Part shown: positions 35,848 through 45,825 of the stretch, piece after piece | Numbering within the stretch: the stretch's first letter is position 1 | How the letters are laid out: the number at the start of each line of letters is the position of its first letter | NCBI GenBank assembly: GCA_014378705.1 | Contig: JACMND010000081.1 | Span: 1 to 46,760, forward strand | DNA from: Pedobacter sp. | GTDB taxonomy: Bacteria > Bacteroidota > Bacteroidia > Sphingobacteriales > Sphingobacteriaceae | Length of the DNA stretch: 46,760 bases | Reading direction: 5' to 3' | The notes under the pieces: model-generated | Database searches by the model: none | What the model saw: the letters and a program-made list of their open reading frames with translations, nothing else | Told to the model about the DNA's origin: nothing | Program-made: the position numbers and the translations under genes

Positions 35848-37767
35848 ATGTTATATAAAAGCTTGTTTAAAATACTTTCTGGCTGCTTAATATCTGTTCA
35901 GCTTTATGCACAACCCTTAAAAACAACAGTTGCCATTATTCCTGAGCCTGTTTCAATTATGATGAACGAGGGAAAGTTTACACTTCCCAAGAACGTGGTT
36001 ATTCAAAGCAGTAAGCATCCTGAACTTGAATCAGCACTTAATTTTATGACGACGCGATTTGAAACAGCTGCCGGAAGAAAGGTAACGGTCGTAAATTCTG
36101 CAACTCCCGGAGTAAGTATTCGGTTAATGCTAAACTCAGAAGTAGATACCGGTATCGCAACCGAAGGTTATCGTCTGTTGGTAACCACAGACCACATTAC
36201 CATAAGGGCAAATAAGCCTGCTGGTATTTTTTATGGGGTGCAAACACTAATGCAACTGTTTCCGAAAGAAATTGAAAGTAAAGAACTAGCCGAAAATGTA
36301 CAATGGAGTGCCCCTGCACTTTCAATTGCAGATTACCCAAGGTTTGGTTGGAGGGGCTTAATGTTTGATGTTTCAAGACATTTCTTTACTAAAAATGAAG
36401 TTATGCAATATATAGATGCGATGGTGCGCTATAAATTCAATATACTTCATTTGGGTTTAACCAATGATGAAGGTTGGAGAATTGAGATTAAAGGTTTACC
36501 CAGACTAACTGAGATAGGTGCGTGGAACGTAAAACGCATCGGCACGTTTGGAGAATTTATCCCTCCTACTGCCGATGAACCTCGAAACTACGGTGGTTTT
36601 TATACCCAGGAAGACATTAAAGAATTGGTTCAATATGCAAAAGAAAGGTTTGTAAATATCCTTCCGGAGATCAATGTTCCTGCACATAGCCTGGCTGCCA
36701 TTGTCTCTTATCCTGATCTATCTTGTACGGAAGGTGCTGAAAAATATGTAGTACGTTCTGGTGAACAAATCATGGACTGGTCTAAAGGTGCTCCGCCAAT
36801 TGCACTGGTTGACAACACACTTTGCCCTGCGAACGAGAAAGTTTATCAATTTCTGGATACGGTATTTACGCAGGTTGCAGCACTGTTTCCCTTCGAATAT
36901 ATTCACGCCGGTGGTGATGAAGCCCCAATAAATTATTGGCAAAAAAGCAGCGCTATCAAAGCCCTGATGCAGAAAGAAAACTTGAAAGATATGCACGCCC
37001 TACAGGGGTATTTTACCAAACGGGTTGAGAAGATTATTAATTCAAAAGGTAAAAAAATGATAGGCTGGGACGAAATTTTGGAAGGTGGTTTAAATCCTAG
37101 TGCCGCGATAATGAGTTGGAGGGGAATGAAAAGCGGAATTGAAGCTGCCAAAAAGAAACATGAAGTAGTAATGAGCCCTGTAGAATTTGCATATCTTGAT
37201 TACATGCAGTCTGACAAAATTATGGAACCTAATGTTTATGCTTCACTTCGTTTAAAGGATACATACAAATTTGACCCACTGCCAGAAGGGGTAGATAAAA
37301 AATACATCAAAGGTGGGCAAGGTAATTTATGGACCGAACAAATTTACAATCTTCGCCAGGCAGAATATATGACCTGGCCAAGAGGATTTGCTCTGTCTGA
37401 ATCTTTATGGTCCCAAAAAGAAAAAATAGACTGGAACCGGTTTTTCCCGCGGGTTGAAAAGCATTTTGAGCGATTGAATATAGCTGAAATAAAATTTGCA
37501 CCCAGCGTCTACGACCCCATTTTTAATGTACGCCGTTTAGCAGAAAACAAATTAAGTGTTTCACTTTCTACAGAGGTTGATGGCCTGGATGTTTATTACT
37601 CATTTGATAATTCATATCCCGATAGGTTTTATCCTAAATATACAGAAGCGCTAATTGCCCCGGTTGATGCAACATTGCTTCGTGTAATTACCTATAGAGG
37701 TAAAGAACCAGTAGGCCGGATGGTAAATATGCCTATCTCTGAATTAAAAAGCAGGTTGCCTAAATAA
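35848..37767 (+). CDS. Secreted beta-N-acetylhexosaminidase, GH20
   Basis: This 639-residue enzyme removes terminal GlcNAc or GalNAc from glycans or chitin-derived oligosaccharides. A signal peptide (ending LYAQ) directs it out of the cytoplasm. The GH20 N-terminal domain covers about 25-165, and the TIM barrel starts at YPRFGWRGLMFDVSRHF. HAGGDEAPINYW contains the catalytic pair D357-E358, and GWDEILEGG and GGQGNLWTEQ are conserved substrate-site blocks. The C-terminus has a CHB_HEX_C-type beta domain (VYYSFDNSYPD). It is a single gene with no polysaccharide-utilisation partners nearby, so cell-wall recycling or general glycan use are both possible. Confidence 0.95.
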   Translation: MLYKSLFKILSGCLISVQLYAQPLKTTVAIIPEPVSIMMNEGKFTLPKNVVIQSSKHPELESALNFMTTRFETAAGRKVTVVNSATPGVSIRLMLNSEVDTGIATEGYRLLVTTDHITIRANKPAGIFYGVQTLMQLFPKEIESKELAENVQWSAPALSIADYPRFGWRGLMFDVSRHFFTKNEVMQYIDAMVRYKFNILHLGLTNDEGWRIEIKGLPRLTEIGAWNVKRIGTFGEFIPPTADEPRNYGGFYTQEDIKELVQYAKERFVNILPEINVPAHSLAAIVSYPDLSCTEGAEKYVVRSGEQIMDWSKGAPPIALVDNTLCPANEKVYQFLDTVFTQVAALFPFEYIHAGGDEAPINYWQKSSAIKALMQKENLKDMHALQGYFTKRVEKIINSKGKKMIGWDEILEGGLNPSAAIMSWRGMKSGIEAAKKKHEVVMSPVEFAYLDYMQSDKIMEPNVYASLRLKDTYKFDPLPEGVDKKYIKGGQGNLWTEQIYNLRQAEYMTWPRGFALSESLWSQKEKIDWNRFFPRVEKHFERLNIAEIKFAPSVYDPIFNVRRLAENKLSVSLSTEVDGLDVYYSFDNSYPDRFYPKYTEALIAPVDATLLRVITYRGKEPVGRMVNMPISELKSRLPK

Positions 37768-37944
37768 CAATTCTAAAGATGCTTAAAAAGGCTAAATATA
37801 CTTTGCGCAAAAAAAAATTGGATGGTGAATATTTTTTTCGGCTGATTACTTTTTTTAAATTGTATTTTATCTAAAGGAATTCGTCCAGCTTAGTATGTTT
37901 TTGCTTTTAATTTTTAGAAACGCTCTAAAATTTATATTTAGGTG

Positions 37945-37974
37945 TTTGAATTATGGCTATAAAGAGTACTTTTG
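37945..37974 (+). promoter_or_regulatory. Bacteroidota-type promoter of atpD-atpC
   Basis: TTTG at 37945-37948 is followed after 18 bases by TACTTTTG at 37967-37974, an almost perfect TTTG / TAnnTTTG pair. Transcription should begin near 37981, leaving a leader of about 56 bases before the ATG at 38037. This is the best promoter match I found in the window. Confidence 0.75.
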
Positions 37975-38021
37975 CAAATCCAAAAAACGCTTATACGCGG
38001 CTTAATTTTTTATTTAAATAA

Positions 38022-39542
<1,521 letters not shown>

Positions 39543-39621
39543 ATATGTACTGGGTAAAGCTTTTGCGTATTGAGATTAATCTCACCGTAATATTCAATAT
39601 TCAATACTTAATACGCTACAA

Positions 39622-39876
39622 ATGACCTTAGAAATTTTAACCCCAGATAAAACAATATATAATGGAGAAGTTACATCAGTAACTGTTCCAGGAACTATGG
39701 GTTTTTTTGAAGTTTTAAAAGACCACGCTCCAATAATTTCAACCCTTGAAAAAGGTAAAGTTACTATCCGCGGAGGCCATAAAGTTGAAGAAGTAGTGCA
39801 TATTATTGGTGGGGTTGTTGAAGTTCAAAATAACAGAATAATTGTACTAGCTGAGGGCGTTGAGGAAATATCTTAA
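39622..39876 (+). CDS. atpC: ATP synthase F1 subunit epsilon (short form)
   Basis: The 84-residue subunit contains the complete N-terminal beta-sandwich (MTLEILTPDKTIYNGEV, GTMGFFEVLKDHAPIISTL and the VVEVQNNRIIVLAE strands). It ends there and lacks the C-terminal two-helix domain that inhibits ATP hydrolysis in E. coli and Bacillus epsilon. The stop is clean and followed directly by a terminator, so this is a natural short form rather than a break. It follows atpD by 79 bases under the same promoter. Confidence 0.95.
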   Translation: MTLEILTPDKTIYNGEVTSVTVPGTMGFFEVLKDHAPIISTLEKGKVTIRGGHKVEEVVHIIGGVVEVQNNRIIVLAEGVEEIS

Positions 39877-39900
39877 AATAATTTTTTAATTAAGTAACCG

Positions 39901-39930
39901 CCCGGCAAATTTTTTTAGCCGGGTTTTTTT
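39901..39930 (+). terminator. Rho-independent terminator of atpD-atpC
   Basis: CCCGGC (39901-39906) pairs with GCCGGG (39918-39923), followed directly by seven Ts. It lies 24 bases after the atpC stop and insulates the ilv leader downstream. Confidence 0.93.
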
Positions 39931-40145
39931 ATGCGATAATTTAAAAATTATAAATAATAGTGATGGTTTTAAGCAGAATTTAAAAAATTATCAGCTAATT
40001 TTAAAAATTGAACCCAAAACCAAATCAGAAATTAGTCTACCTAATAAAAACTTTAATTGGGCGTTAGCTATATAATCAATTTTAAATTTTATTATAAAAA
40101 GATAAACCAAATAATATTCTAATAATATAAATATGAAAATAACTG

Positions 40146-40176
40146 TTGACAAATTGAACAAGTAGCTCTACCTTAA
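40146..40176 (+). promoter_or_regulatory. Possible promoter of the ilv operon
   Basis: TTG at 40146-40148 is followed after 20 bases by TACCTTAA (40169-40176). This keeps the spacing and the TA and TT positions of the Bacteroidota pattern but misses the final TG. A start near 40183 would give a leader RNA of about 207 bases containing the leader peptide and attenuator. The 215 bases before it (39931-40145) are AT-rich with no other recognised signal. TACTTTAC at 40296-40303 is a second, less likely candidate because it lies inside the leader peptide. Confidence 0.4.
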
Positions 40177-40223
40177 AAAAACAAATTTCAATGTAAGTGA
40201 GCGTTTCTAATAACTAATTAACT

Positions 40224-40319
40224 ATGGAATTATCAGAATCATATTTATTGTTCCGTCAATCGTTTTTTAACTTTTCCTACAGCATTCTACTTCTGTACTT
40301 TACAACCATGGCGCTATAA
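40224..40319 (+). CDS. ilv operon leader peptide (attenuation)
   Basis: A 31-codon ORF opens with ATG at 40224 and ends at TAA 40317-40319. Seven of its 31 residues are Leu, and codons 21-24 read Ile-Leu-Leu-Leu (ATT CTA CTT CTG, 40284-40295). CTA, CTT and CTG are the less used Leu codons in this AT-rich DNA, where TTA and TTG dominate. Its stop lies 23 bases before the attenuator stem, and its last codons contain GGCGCT, the 5' arm of the antiterminator. The position just before ilvE and the codon content fit a peptide whose translation senses charged tRNA-Leu and tRNA-Ile. It contains no Val codon. Confidence 0.7.
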   Translation: MELSESYLLFRQSFFNFSYSILLLYFTTMAL

Positions 40320-40345
40320 TTTTATACAACTTCATATGCAGCGCC
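40310..40345 (+). promoter_or_regulatory. Antiterminator pairing in the ilv leader
   Basis: GGCGCT (40310-40315) is the perfect complement of AGCGCC (40340-40345), giving a 6-bp GC-rich helix that can be extended by ATA/TAT (40316-40318 with 40335-40337) across a two-base bulge. The 3' arm includes the GCC that starts the terminator stem, so the two structures exclude each other. The 5' arm overlaps leader codons 29-31, so a ribosome at the stop codon would cover it and one stalled on the Leu codons would leave it free. Confidence 0.65.
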
Positions 40346-40374
40346 TTCTCCTCAAAAGACAAGGCTTTTTTTTT
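40343..40374 (+). terminator. Attenuator terminator of the ilv operon
   Basis: GCCTT (40343-40347) pairs with AAGGC (40361-40365). Inside, TC/GA can add two pairs past a C-C mismatch. Nine Ts (40366-40374) follow. It stands 16 bases before the ilvE ATG at 40390, which makes sense only as a regulated terminator inside the leader. Confidence 0.75.
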
Positions 40375-40389
40375 AAGATAAAAACGAAC

Positions 40390-41280
40390 ATGCAATATTA
40401 TAATAACGAAACATTAATTTATTTAAACGGCGAATATGTTAAGGCAGCCGAAACCAAAACTGATCTTTACGGTCAGTCATTACATTATGGATATGGGGTC
40501 TTTGAAGGAATAAGGGCTTATCAAACTCATAATGGAACCCGTGTATTTAAAGCAAAAGATCACTTCAAACGTCTTCAGCGGTCGGCTGAATTAGTGAATA
40601 TCCCATACAATTTCAATAATGATCAGCTAATTAATGCTACCTATAAAATTTTAGAATTAAACAATCTTAAAAACGCTTATATCCGCCCCATTATATTCAG
40701 TAGCCCAAACATGGCATTAACCAGGCCTGTAGAAACTTCTATAATGATCTGCGCCTGGGAATGGGAAGCTTATCTGGGGCACAAACTCTTAAAGGTTTGT
40801 ATTTCAAGTTTTCAAAGGCCAAATCCACGATCTGTAAAAGTAGAAGCAAAAGTAACAGGGCATTATATCAATTCCATTTTAGCTTCTACAGAGGCAAGAG
40901 ATAGGGGTTTTGATGAAGCTCTTTTATTGGATATGCATGAAAATATTGCAGAATCACCGGGGGCTAATTTCTTTTTGGAAAAAGATGGTTGCCTGTACAC
41001 TCCACAACTTGGCAATATTTTACCCGGCATTACCAGAGCTACCGTGTTTGAAATCGGGCAAATGCTCGGCATCCCGGTCATTGAAAAAACACTAACAATT
41101 AAAGATATTGAATCAGCAGATAGTGCATTTTTTTGCGGTACTGCCACAGAAATTGCTGGGATTTACTCAATTGACAGTACCATTTTTAAAACCGATTGGA
41201 GGGAAAGTTTAGGTGCCACCATTCAGCTTACCTACAAAAATCTAGTTTTAGAAAAAGCAAACTATGAAGTTTTTATCTGA
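40390..41280 (+). CDS. ilvE: Branched-chain amino acid aminotransferase
   Basis: This class IV PLP enzyme (297 residues from the ATG at 40390) makes the final transamination to Leu, Ile and Val. The opening [19 protein letters not shown] and [15 protein letters not shown] are typical. [11 protein letters not shown] contains the PLP lysine K154, and ESPGANFFL and [13 protein letters not shown] are conserved cofactor-site blocks. An upstream in-frame ATG at 40336 is rejected because its 18 extra codons run through the attenuator stem and T-run. It is the first structural gene of the ilv operon. Confidence 0.95.
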   Translation: MQYYNNETLIYLNGEYVKAAETKTDLYGQSLHYGYGVFEGIRAYQTHNGTRVFKAKDHFKRLQRSAELVNIPYNFNNDQLINATYKILELNNLKNAYIRPIIFSSPNMALTRPVETSIMICAWEWEAYLGHKLLKVCISSFQRPNPRSVKVEAKVTGHYINSILASTEARDRGFDEALLLDMHENIAESPGANFFLEKDGCLYTPQLGNILPGITRATVFEIGQMLGIPVIEKTLTIKDIESADSAFFCGTATEIAGIYSIDSTIFKTDWRESLGATIQLTYKNLVLEKANYEVFI

Positions 41281-41284
41281 AATC

Positions 41285-42964
41285 ATGGAAATGAACCGCT
41301 ACAGCAAAACCATAACCGCTGATCCAACTCAGCCAGCAGCTCAAGCCATGCTTTATGGAATCGGCCTAACAACAGCTGATTTAAAAAAGGCCCAGGTCGG
41401 CATTGTCAGTATGGGTTACGAAGGCAATACCTGCAATATGCACCTGAATGATCTTGCTAAGCTGGTTAAAACCGGTGTTTGGAATAATGATTTGGTGGGA
41501 TTGATCTTTAACACGATCGGCGTTAGTGATGGCATTTCTAATGGCACAGACGGAATGCGATATTCTTTAGTATCCCGGGATATTATCGCGGATAGCATTG
41601 AAGCCGTTTGTGGTGCCCAATACTATGATGGAATAATCGCGATTCCCGGTTGCGATAAAAATATGCCAGGTTCTATTATGGCTATGGGCCGGTTAAACCG
41701 CCCGGCGATAATGGTTTATGGCGGCAGTATCCATTCAGGTAAATATAAAGGACAATCATTAAATATCGTGTCCGCATTTGAAGCTTTGGGTCAAAAAATA
41801 GCAGGAAATTTAAACGAAGAAGATTTTCAAGGAATCATCCAAAACGCCTGTCCGGGAGCAGGTGCATGTGGTGGAATGTATACTGCCAATACCATGGCTT
41901 CTGCAATTGAAGCTTTGGGAATGAGTCTTCCTTACAGTTCTTCTTATCCTGCCTTGAGTGAAGAAAAAAAGGAAGAATGCATTAAAGCGGGCGGAGCCAT
42001 TAAAATACTGCTTGAAAAAAACATTCTCCCGTCTGATATTATGACTGAAAAAGCCTTTCATAATGCCATTGTAATGGTGATGGTGTTAGGAGGTTCAACG
42101 AATGCGGTTTTGCATTTAATAGCGATGGCCCGCTCGGTTGATTTAAATTTATCCCTTGATGATTTTCAAAAAATAAGCGATAAAACACCTGTTTTAGCAG
42201 ATTTAAAACCCAGCGGACAATACCTAATGGAAGATGTTCATCGGATCGGTGGCGTTCCCGCAATACTAAAATACTTGTTAAAAATGGGTTTAATTTACGG
42301 CGATTGCATAACCGTTACCGGAAAGTCAATAGCTGAGAACGTAGCTGATGCCAGGGATTTAAACTTTAATATGCAGGATGTGATACGCCCGGTTGAAGCC
42401 CCGATAAAAGATACAGGACATTTACAAATGCTTTACGGCAATTTATCGCCGAAAGGCTCTGTAGCAAAAATCAGTGGAAAAGAAGGCGATTGTTTTGAAG
42501 GCCCTGCCAGGGTTTTTGATGGCGAAAAATCCCTGATTGCTGGTATTCAAAGTGGAAAGGTACACAAGGGAGATGTGGTGGTCATTCGGCATGTTGGTCC
42601 GAAAGGAGCGCCGGGAATGCCGGAAATGCTAAAACCAACTTCGGCAATTATTGGTGCCGGTTTGGGGAAAACGGTGGCACTTATTACAGATGGCAGATTT
42701 TCAGGTGGTACACACGGTTTTGTAGTTGGTCATATCACACCAGAAGCATGGGAAGGAGGTGCGATTGCGCTTGTAAACGATGACGATATAATTGTAATTG
42801 ATGCTAAAAATAATCATATCAACGTGATGATAAGTGATGCAGAGCTGGAAAAAAGACGCAATAATTGGGTGCAACCAAAGCCTAACGCAACTAAAGGAAT
42901 ATTATTTAAATACTTAAAACAAGTGAAAAATGCTAGTGAAGGATGTGTTACCGACGAAGACTAA
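41285..42964 (+). CDS. ilvD: Dihydroxy-acid dehydratase
   Basis: IlvD (559 residues from the ATG at 41285) dehydrates 2,3-dihydroxy-isovalerate and its C6 homologue. The Fe-S cysteines appear as [21 protein letters not shown] and [16 protein letters not shown], and the C-terminal substrate block reads [16 protein letters not shown]. The frame is open back to an ATG at 41264 that overlaps ilvE. The ATG at 41285, four bases after the ilvE stop, gives the usual [11 protein letters not shown] start and is preferred. Confidence 0.96.
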   Translation: MEMNRYSKTITADPTQPAAQAMLYGIGLTTADLKKAQVGIVSMGYEGNTCNMHLNDLAKLVKTGVWNNDLVGLIFNTIGVSDGISNGTDGMRYSLVSRDIIADSIEAVCGAQYYDGIIAIPGCDKNMPGSIMAMGRLNRPAIMVYGGSIHSGKYKGQSLNIVSAFEALGQKIAGNLNEEDFQGIIQNACPGAGACGGMYTANTMASAIEALGMSLPYSSSYPALSEEKKEECIKAGGAIKILLEKNILPSDIMTEKAFHNAIVMVMVLGGSTNAVLHLIAMARSVDLNLSLDDFQKISDKTPVLADLKPSGQYLMEDVHRIGGVPAILKYLLKMGLIYGDCITVTGKSIAENVADARDLNFNMQDVIRPVEAPIKDTGHLQMLYGNLSPKGSVAKISGKEGDCFEGPARVFDGEKSLIAGIQSGKVHKGDVVVIRHVGPKGAPGMPEMLKPTSAIIGAGLGKTVALITDGRFSGGTHGFVVGHITPEAWEGGAIALVNDDDIIVIDAKNNHINVMISDAELEKRRNNWVQPKPNATKGILFKYLKQVKNASEGCVTDED

Positions 42965-44669
42965 ACAAGCAGAGACGCTGACAAAATTAAGCGGATCGCA
43001 AATGATCCTGACTGCGTTAATGGAAGAGGGTGTAAGTACCATCTTTGGCTATCCTGGTGGAGCAATTATGCCTTTGTACGATGCCTTGTATGATTTTAAT
43101 GACCATTTAAATCACATCCTGGTAAGGCATGAACAAGGTGCGGTTCACGCAGCACAAGGCTACGCAAGGGCTTCGGGGCTTACAGGTATTGTGTTTGCCA
43201 CAAGCGGCCCGGGTGCTACAAATCTGGTAACCGGCCTGGCAGATGCCCAGATTGACAGTACGCCTATTGTCTGTATAACCGGGCAAGTTTACGCTCATTT
43301 ACTTGGTACAGACGCTTTTCAGGAAACAGATGTAATTAACATTACAGCACCTGTTACAAAATGGAATTATCAGGTTACGGATGCCAAAGAAATACCTGAA
43401 GCCCTGGCAAAGGCATTTTATATAGCACGTAGCGGCAGGCCGGGGCCCGTTTTGATCGACATTACAAAAAATGCCCAGCTACAAATCGAAGAATTCAGCC
43501 CCTATAAAAAATGCCATCATATCCGTAGTTACAGGCCTTCACCCAAGGTTCGCATTGAACCTATCCAACAAGCTGCTGAACTAATTAACCAGGCCAAAAA
43601 GCCCTTTGTTTTGTTTGGGCAGGGGGTTATTTTGGGTAAAGCAGAGCAGGAGTTTAGATCTTTTATTGAGAAAACCGGAATACCTTCTGCCTGGACTATT
43701 TTAGGCGATAGCGCCATACCTACAGATCACCCGTTAAACGTCGGAATGCTGGGAATGCACGGGAATTACGGGCCAAATGTACTTACAAATCAATGCGACG
43801 TATTGATCGCCATTGGGATGCGTTTTGATGATCGAGTAACCGGTCGCCTCGATAAATATGCGAAACAAGCCAAAATTATTCACATGGATATCGATCCCGC
43901 CGAAATAGACAAAAATGTGAAGGCCGATATTGGAATCTGGGGCGACTGTAAAGAAACGCTTCCGCTGCTTTCTGAACTGGTAAAACCAAATTCGCATCAA
44001 GAATGGTTGCAACTCTTTGCTGATCACGATAAAGAAGAACGTCAAACCGTTATTCATCAGGAATTAAACCCGCAAAGCGGAGAAATAACAATGGGTGAAG
44101 TAATACGGAACCTGAATGAACTAACAGGTGGCGACGCTATTATAGTTACCGATGTTGGTCAGCATCAAATGGTTGCCTGCAGATATGCCAAGTTTAATTC
44201 AAGCCGTTCAAATATTACTTCAGGTGGTTTGGGTACGATGGGATTTTGCTTGCCGGCTGCAATTGGAGCAAAATTCGGGGCCCCAGAAAGAACTGTTGTA
44301 GGAATTGTTGGTGACGGGGGTTTTCAAATGACCTTACAAGAGTTGGGAACGATTATGCAATCGAAAGTTGATGTAAAGATCGTAATCTTAAACAACCGCT
44401 TTTTAGGAATGGTCAGACAATGGCAGCAATTATTTAATGATAAGCGCTATTCGTCGGTAAATATTGAAAGTCCTGACTTTGTTGCACTTGCAAAAGCTTA
44501 CCGAATTGATGGCCAGCTAGTTGAAGATAGAAACAATTTAAATGAAGCCCTAAAAACGATGCTGGACAATAAAGGAAGTTATCTATTGGAAATCCTGGTA
44601 GGCAAAGAAAACAATGTATTCCCGATGGTGCCACAAGGTTGTAGCGTAAGTGAGATCAGGTTAAAATAA
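42930..44669 (+). CDS. ilvB: Acetolactate synthase large (catalytic) subunit
   Basis: This ThDP enzyme (579 residues) condenses pyruvate with pyruvate or 2-oxobutyrate. Motifs seen are [33 protein letters not shown] with the catalytic Glu, the FAD-binding middle domain ([12 protein letters not shown]), and the ThDP motif GDGGFQM followed by [13 protein letters not shown]. The ATG at 42930 overlaps the end of ilvD by 35 bases, which implies translational coupling. A large subunit with a separate regulatory subunit (ilvN) downstream indicates the feedback-regulated anabolic form. Confidence 0.96.
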   Translation: MLVKDVLPTKTKQAETLTKLSGSQMILTALMEEGVSTIFGYPGGAIMPLYDALYDFNDHLNHILVRHEQGAVHAAQGYARASGLTGIVFATSGPGATNLVTGLADAQIDSTPIVCITGQVYAHLLGTDAFQETDVINITAPVTKWNYQVTDAKEIPEALAKAFYIARSGRPGPVLIDITKNAQLQIEEFSPYKKCHHIRSYRPSPKVRIEPIQQAAELINQAKKPFVLFGQGVILGKAEQEFRSFIEKTGIPSAWTILGDSAIPTDHPLNVGMLGMHGNYGPNVLTNQCDVLIAIGMRFDDRVTGRLDKYAKQAKIIHMDIDPAEIDKNVKADIGIWGDCKETLPLLSELVKPNSHQEWLQLFADHDKEERQTVIHQELNPQSGEITMGEVIRNLNELTGGDAIIVTDVGQHQMVACRYAKFNSSRSNITSGGLGTMGFCLPAAIGAKFGAPERTVVGIVGDGGFQMTLQELGTIMQSKVDVKIVILNNRFLGMVRQWQQLFNDKRYSSVNIESPDFVALAKAYRIDGQLVEDRNNLNEALKTMLDNKGSYLLEILVGKENNVFPMVPQGCSVSEIRLK

Positions 44670-44747
44670 AGCCTTATCCAGGCAGATGACTTTAACTTTG
44701 ATGTAGAAAAGAGTAGTTGAGAGTATGGAAACTGGTAAAAGGTTTTT

Positions 44748-44791
44748 GAAAAGCGGGTTTCAGGTTGCTATTTAAGTTGGCCCTGCTTTTC
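44748..44791 (+). other. Hairpin in the ilvB-ilvN spacer
   Basis: GAAAAGCGGG (44748-44757) pairs with CCCTGCTTTTC (44781-44791) as a 10-bp stem with one bulged T, closing a 23-base loop. It is not followed by a proper T-run (GTCTTAATCTTTTT comes after), so it is more likely an RNA processing or stability element than a full terminator. It sits in a 222-base gap in an operon whose earlier genes overlap or nearly touch. Confidence 0.5.
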
Positions 44792-44891
44792 GTCTTAATC
44801 TTTTTGCCTTGAAGTGGTTCAAAAAGGATTTTCACCTCAATCAGGTTTTGTTAGAGGAGCGAAGAGGCATTTTAAAATTAATATTAAAATA

Positions 44892-45542
44892 ATGAGCGAT
44901 ATAAATATCAATCAAAATACCAGTTTGTTTTCCAAGGAAGATGACGGTTCTGAAACTAAACAGGAATATACGTTTACGGTTTATTCAGAAAACCGGATTG
45001 GAATATTGAGCCGCATTGCTATCATTTTTTCCAAGCGTAAAATCAATATTGAAAGCTTGAACACCTCCCCTTCGGAAATTGAAGGGATACATCGTTTCAA
45101 TATAGTGATCCAGGAAACCGGCGAAGTGGTAAAAAAGCTCGCCCGGCAGATTGAAAAGCAGGTTGAGGTTTTAAAAGTTTATTACAGTACCAATGATCAG
45201 ATCATCTGGCAGGAACTTGCTCTATATAAAGTTCCTACGGATGTAATTGCTGAAAAAGTAGAAGTAGAAAGATTGCTGCATCAATTTGGAGCTACCGCAG
45301 TAGTGATTCGAAAAGATTACACCGTGTTTTCTGTTACGGGACACAAAGAAGAAACAGACCGCTTGGTAACTGCCCTGGAACCATACAGTTTAATTGAATT
45401 TGTTAGGAGCGCCCGGGTCGCGATTATAAAAAACAGTCGTGGATTTCATGAAAAACTAAAAGAATTTGAGGCCCTGGAACCAGGCGAAGAAGTTATTGAA
45501 AATGAGTTTTTAAATAAAGGGGACGATGTTTTTACAATGTAA
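44892..45542 (+). CDS. ilvN: Acetolactate synthase small (regulatory) subunit
   Basis: From the ATG at 44892 the protein has 216 residues; an upstream in-frame ATG at 44814 adds 26 residues unlike the family. The N-terminal ACT domain begins at YTFTVYSENRIGILSRIAIIFSKRKINIESLN, and the C-terminal regulatory domain follows (VERLLHQFGATAVVIRKDYTVFSVTGHKEETDRLV). It binds IlvB and confers valine feedback inhibition and full activity. An acidic C-terminal tail ends at 45542. It resembles the long bacterial IlvH type (about 160 residues) with short extensions at both ends. Confidence 0.94.
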   Translation: MSDININQNTSLFSKEDDGSETKQEYTFTVYSENRIGILSRIAIIFSKRKINIESLNTSPSEIEGIHRFNIVIQETGEVVKKLARQIEKQVEVLKVYYSTNDQIIWQELALYKVPTDVIAEKVEVERLLHQFGATAVVIRKDYTVFSVTGHKEETDRLVTALEPYSLIEFVRSARVAIIKNSRGFHEKLKEFEALEPGEEVIENEFLNKGDDVFTM

Positions 45543-45570
45543 GACGTATGGAATGCAAAGATTAAACACA

Positions 45571-45675
45571 GTTGCGTGAGGGATTGCAGCGGAAATCCTT
45601 TTTGCCCATCCTGAGCGCAGCGAAGGATCGGGCAAAAAGATTGAAGCGAAAAGCCCGACCCGCAGGGACACGCCC
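45571..45675. repeat. Nested palindromic intergenic repeat element between ilvN and ilvC
   Basis: The core is a long hairpin: TTTTTGCCC (45599-45607) with GGGCAAAAA (45630-45638), and inside it ATCCT/AGGAT around CGCAGCG. A small hairpin GGATT/AATCC (45581-45598) flanks it on the left, and GCGTG (45574-45578) can pair with CACGC (45669-45673) to close the whole unit. The motif GATTGnAGCG occurs twice (45582 and 45639), flanking the central stem. The GC-rich, symmetric make-up differs sharply from the AT-rich surroundings. From memory, sequences of this sort are dispersed in many Bacteroidota genomes, so I call it a REP-like element. Confidence 0.75.
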
Positions 45676-45825
45676 AAATAAATAACTAAAGTAATATCAA
45701 GAACAAAATTCATAACTCAAATCACATGTAACTAAGTCCGTAAAGTTTAATAAAAGCAAGCTAACCTAAAACTAGTACCGACTACTTTCAAACTACAAAA
45801 CTTAAAATCAATAAAACTAAATAAC

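Noticed and set aside
37787-37852. 21-codon ORF before the atpD promoter
   Set aside because: Lysine-rich chance frame in AT-rich spacer DNA with no supporting signal.
40133-40165. Ten-codon ORF upstream of the leader peptide
   Set aside because: It lies upstream of or across the candidate promoter, has no Ile/Leu/Val run and no structure linked to it.
40336-40389. Upstream start for ilvE at 40336
   Set aside because: The 18 extra codons are formed by the attenuator stem and its T-run, and the family N-terminus begins at the ATG at 40390.
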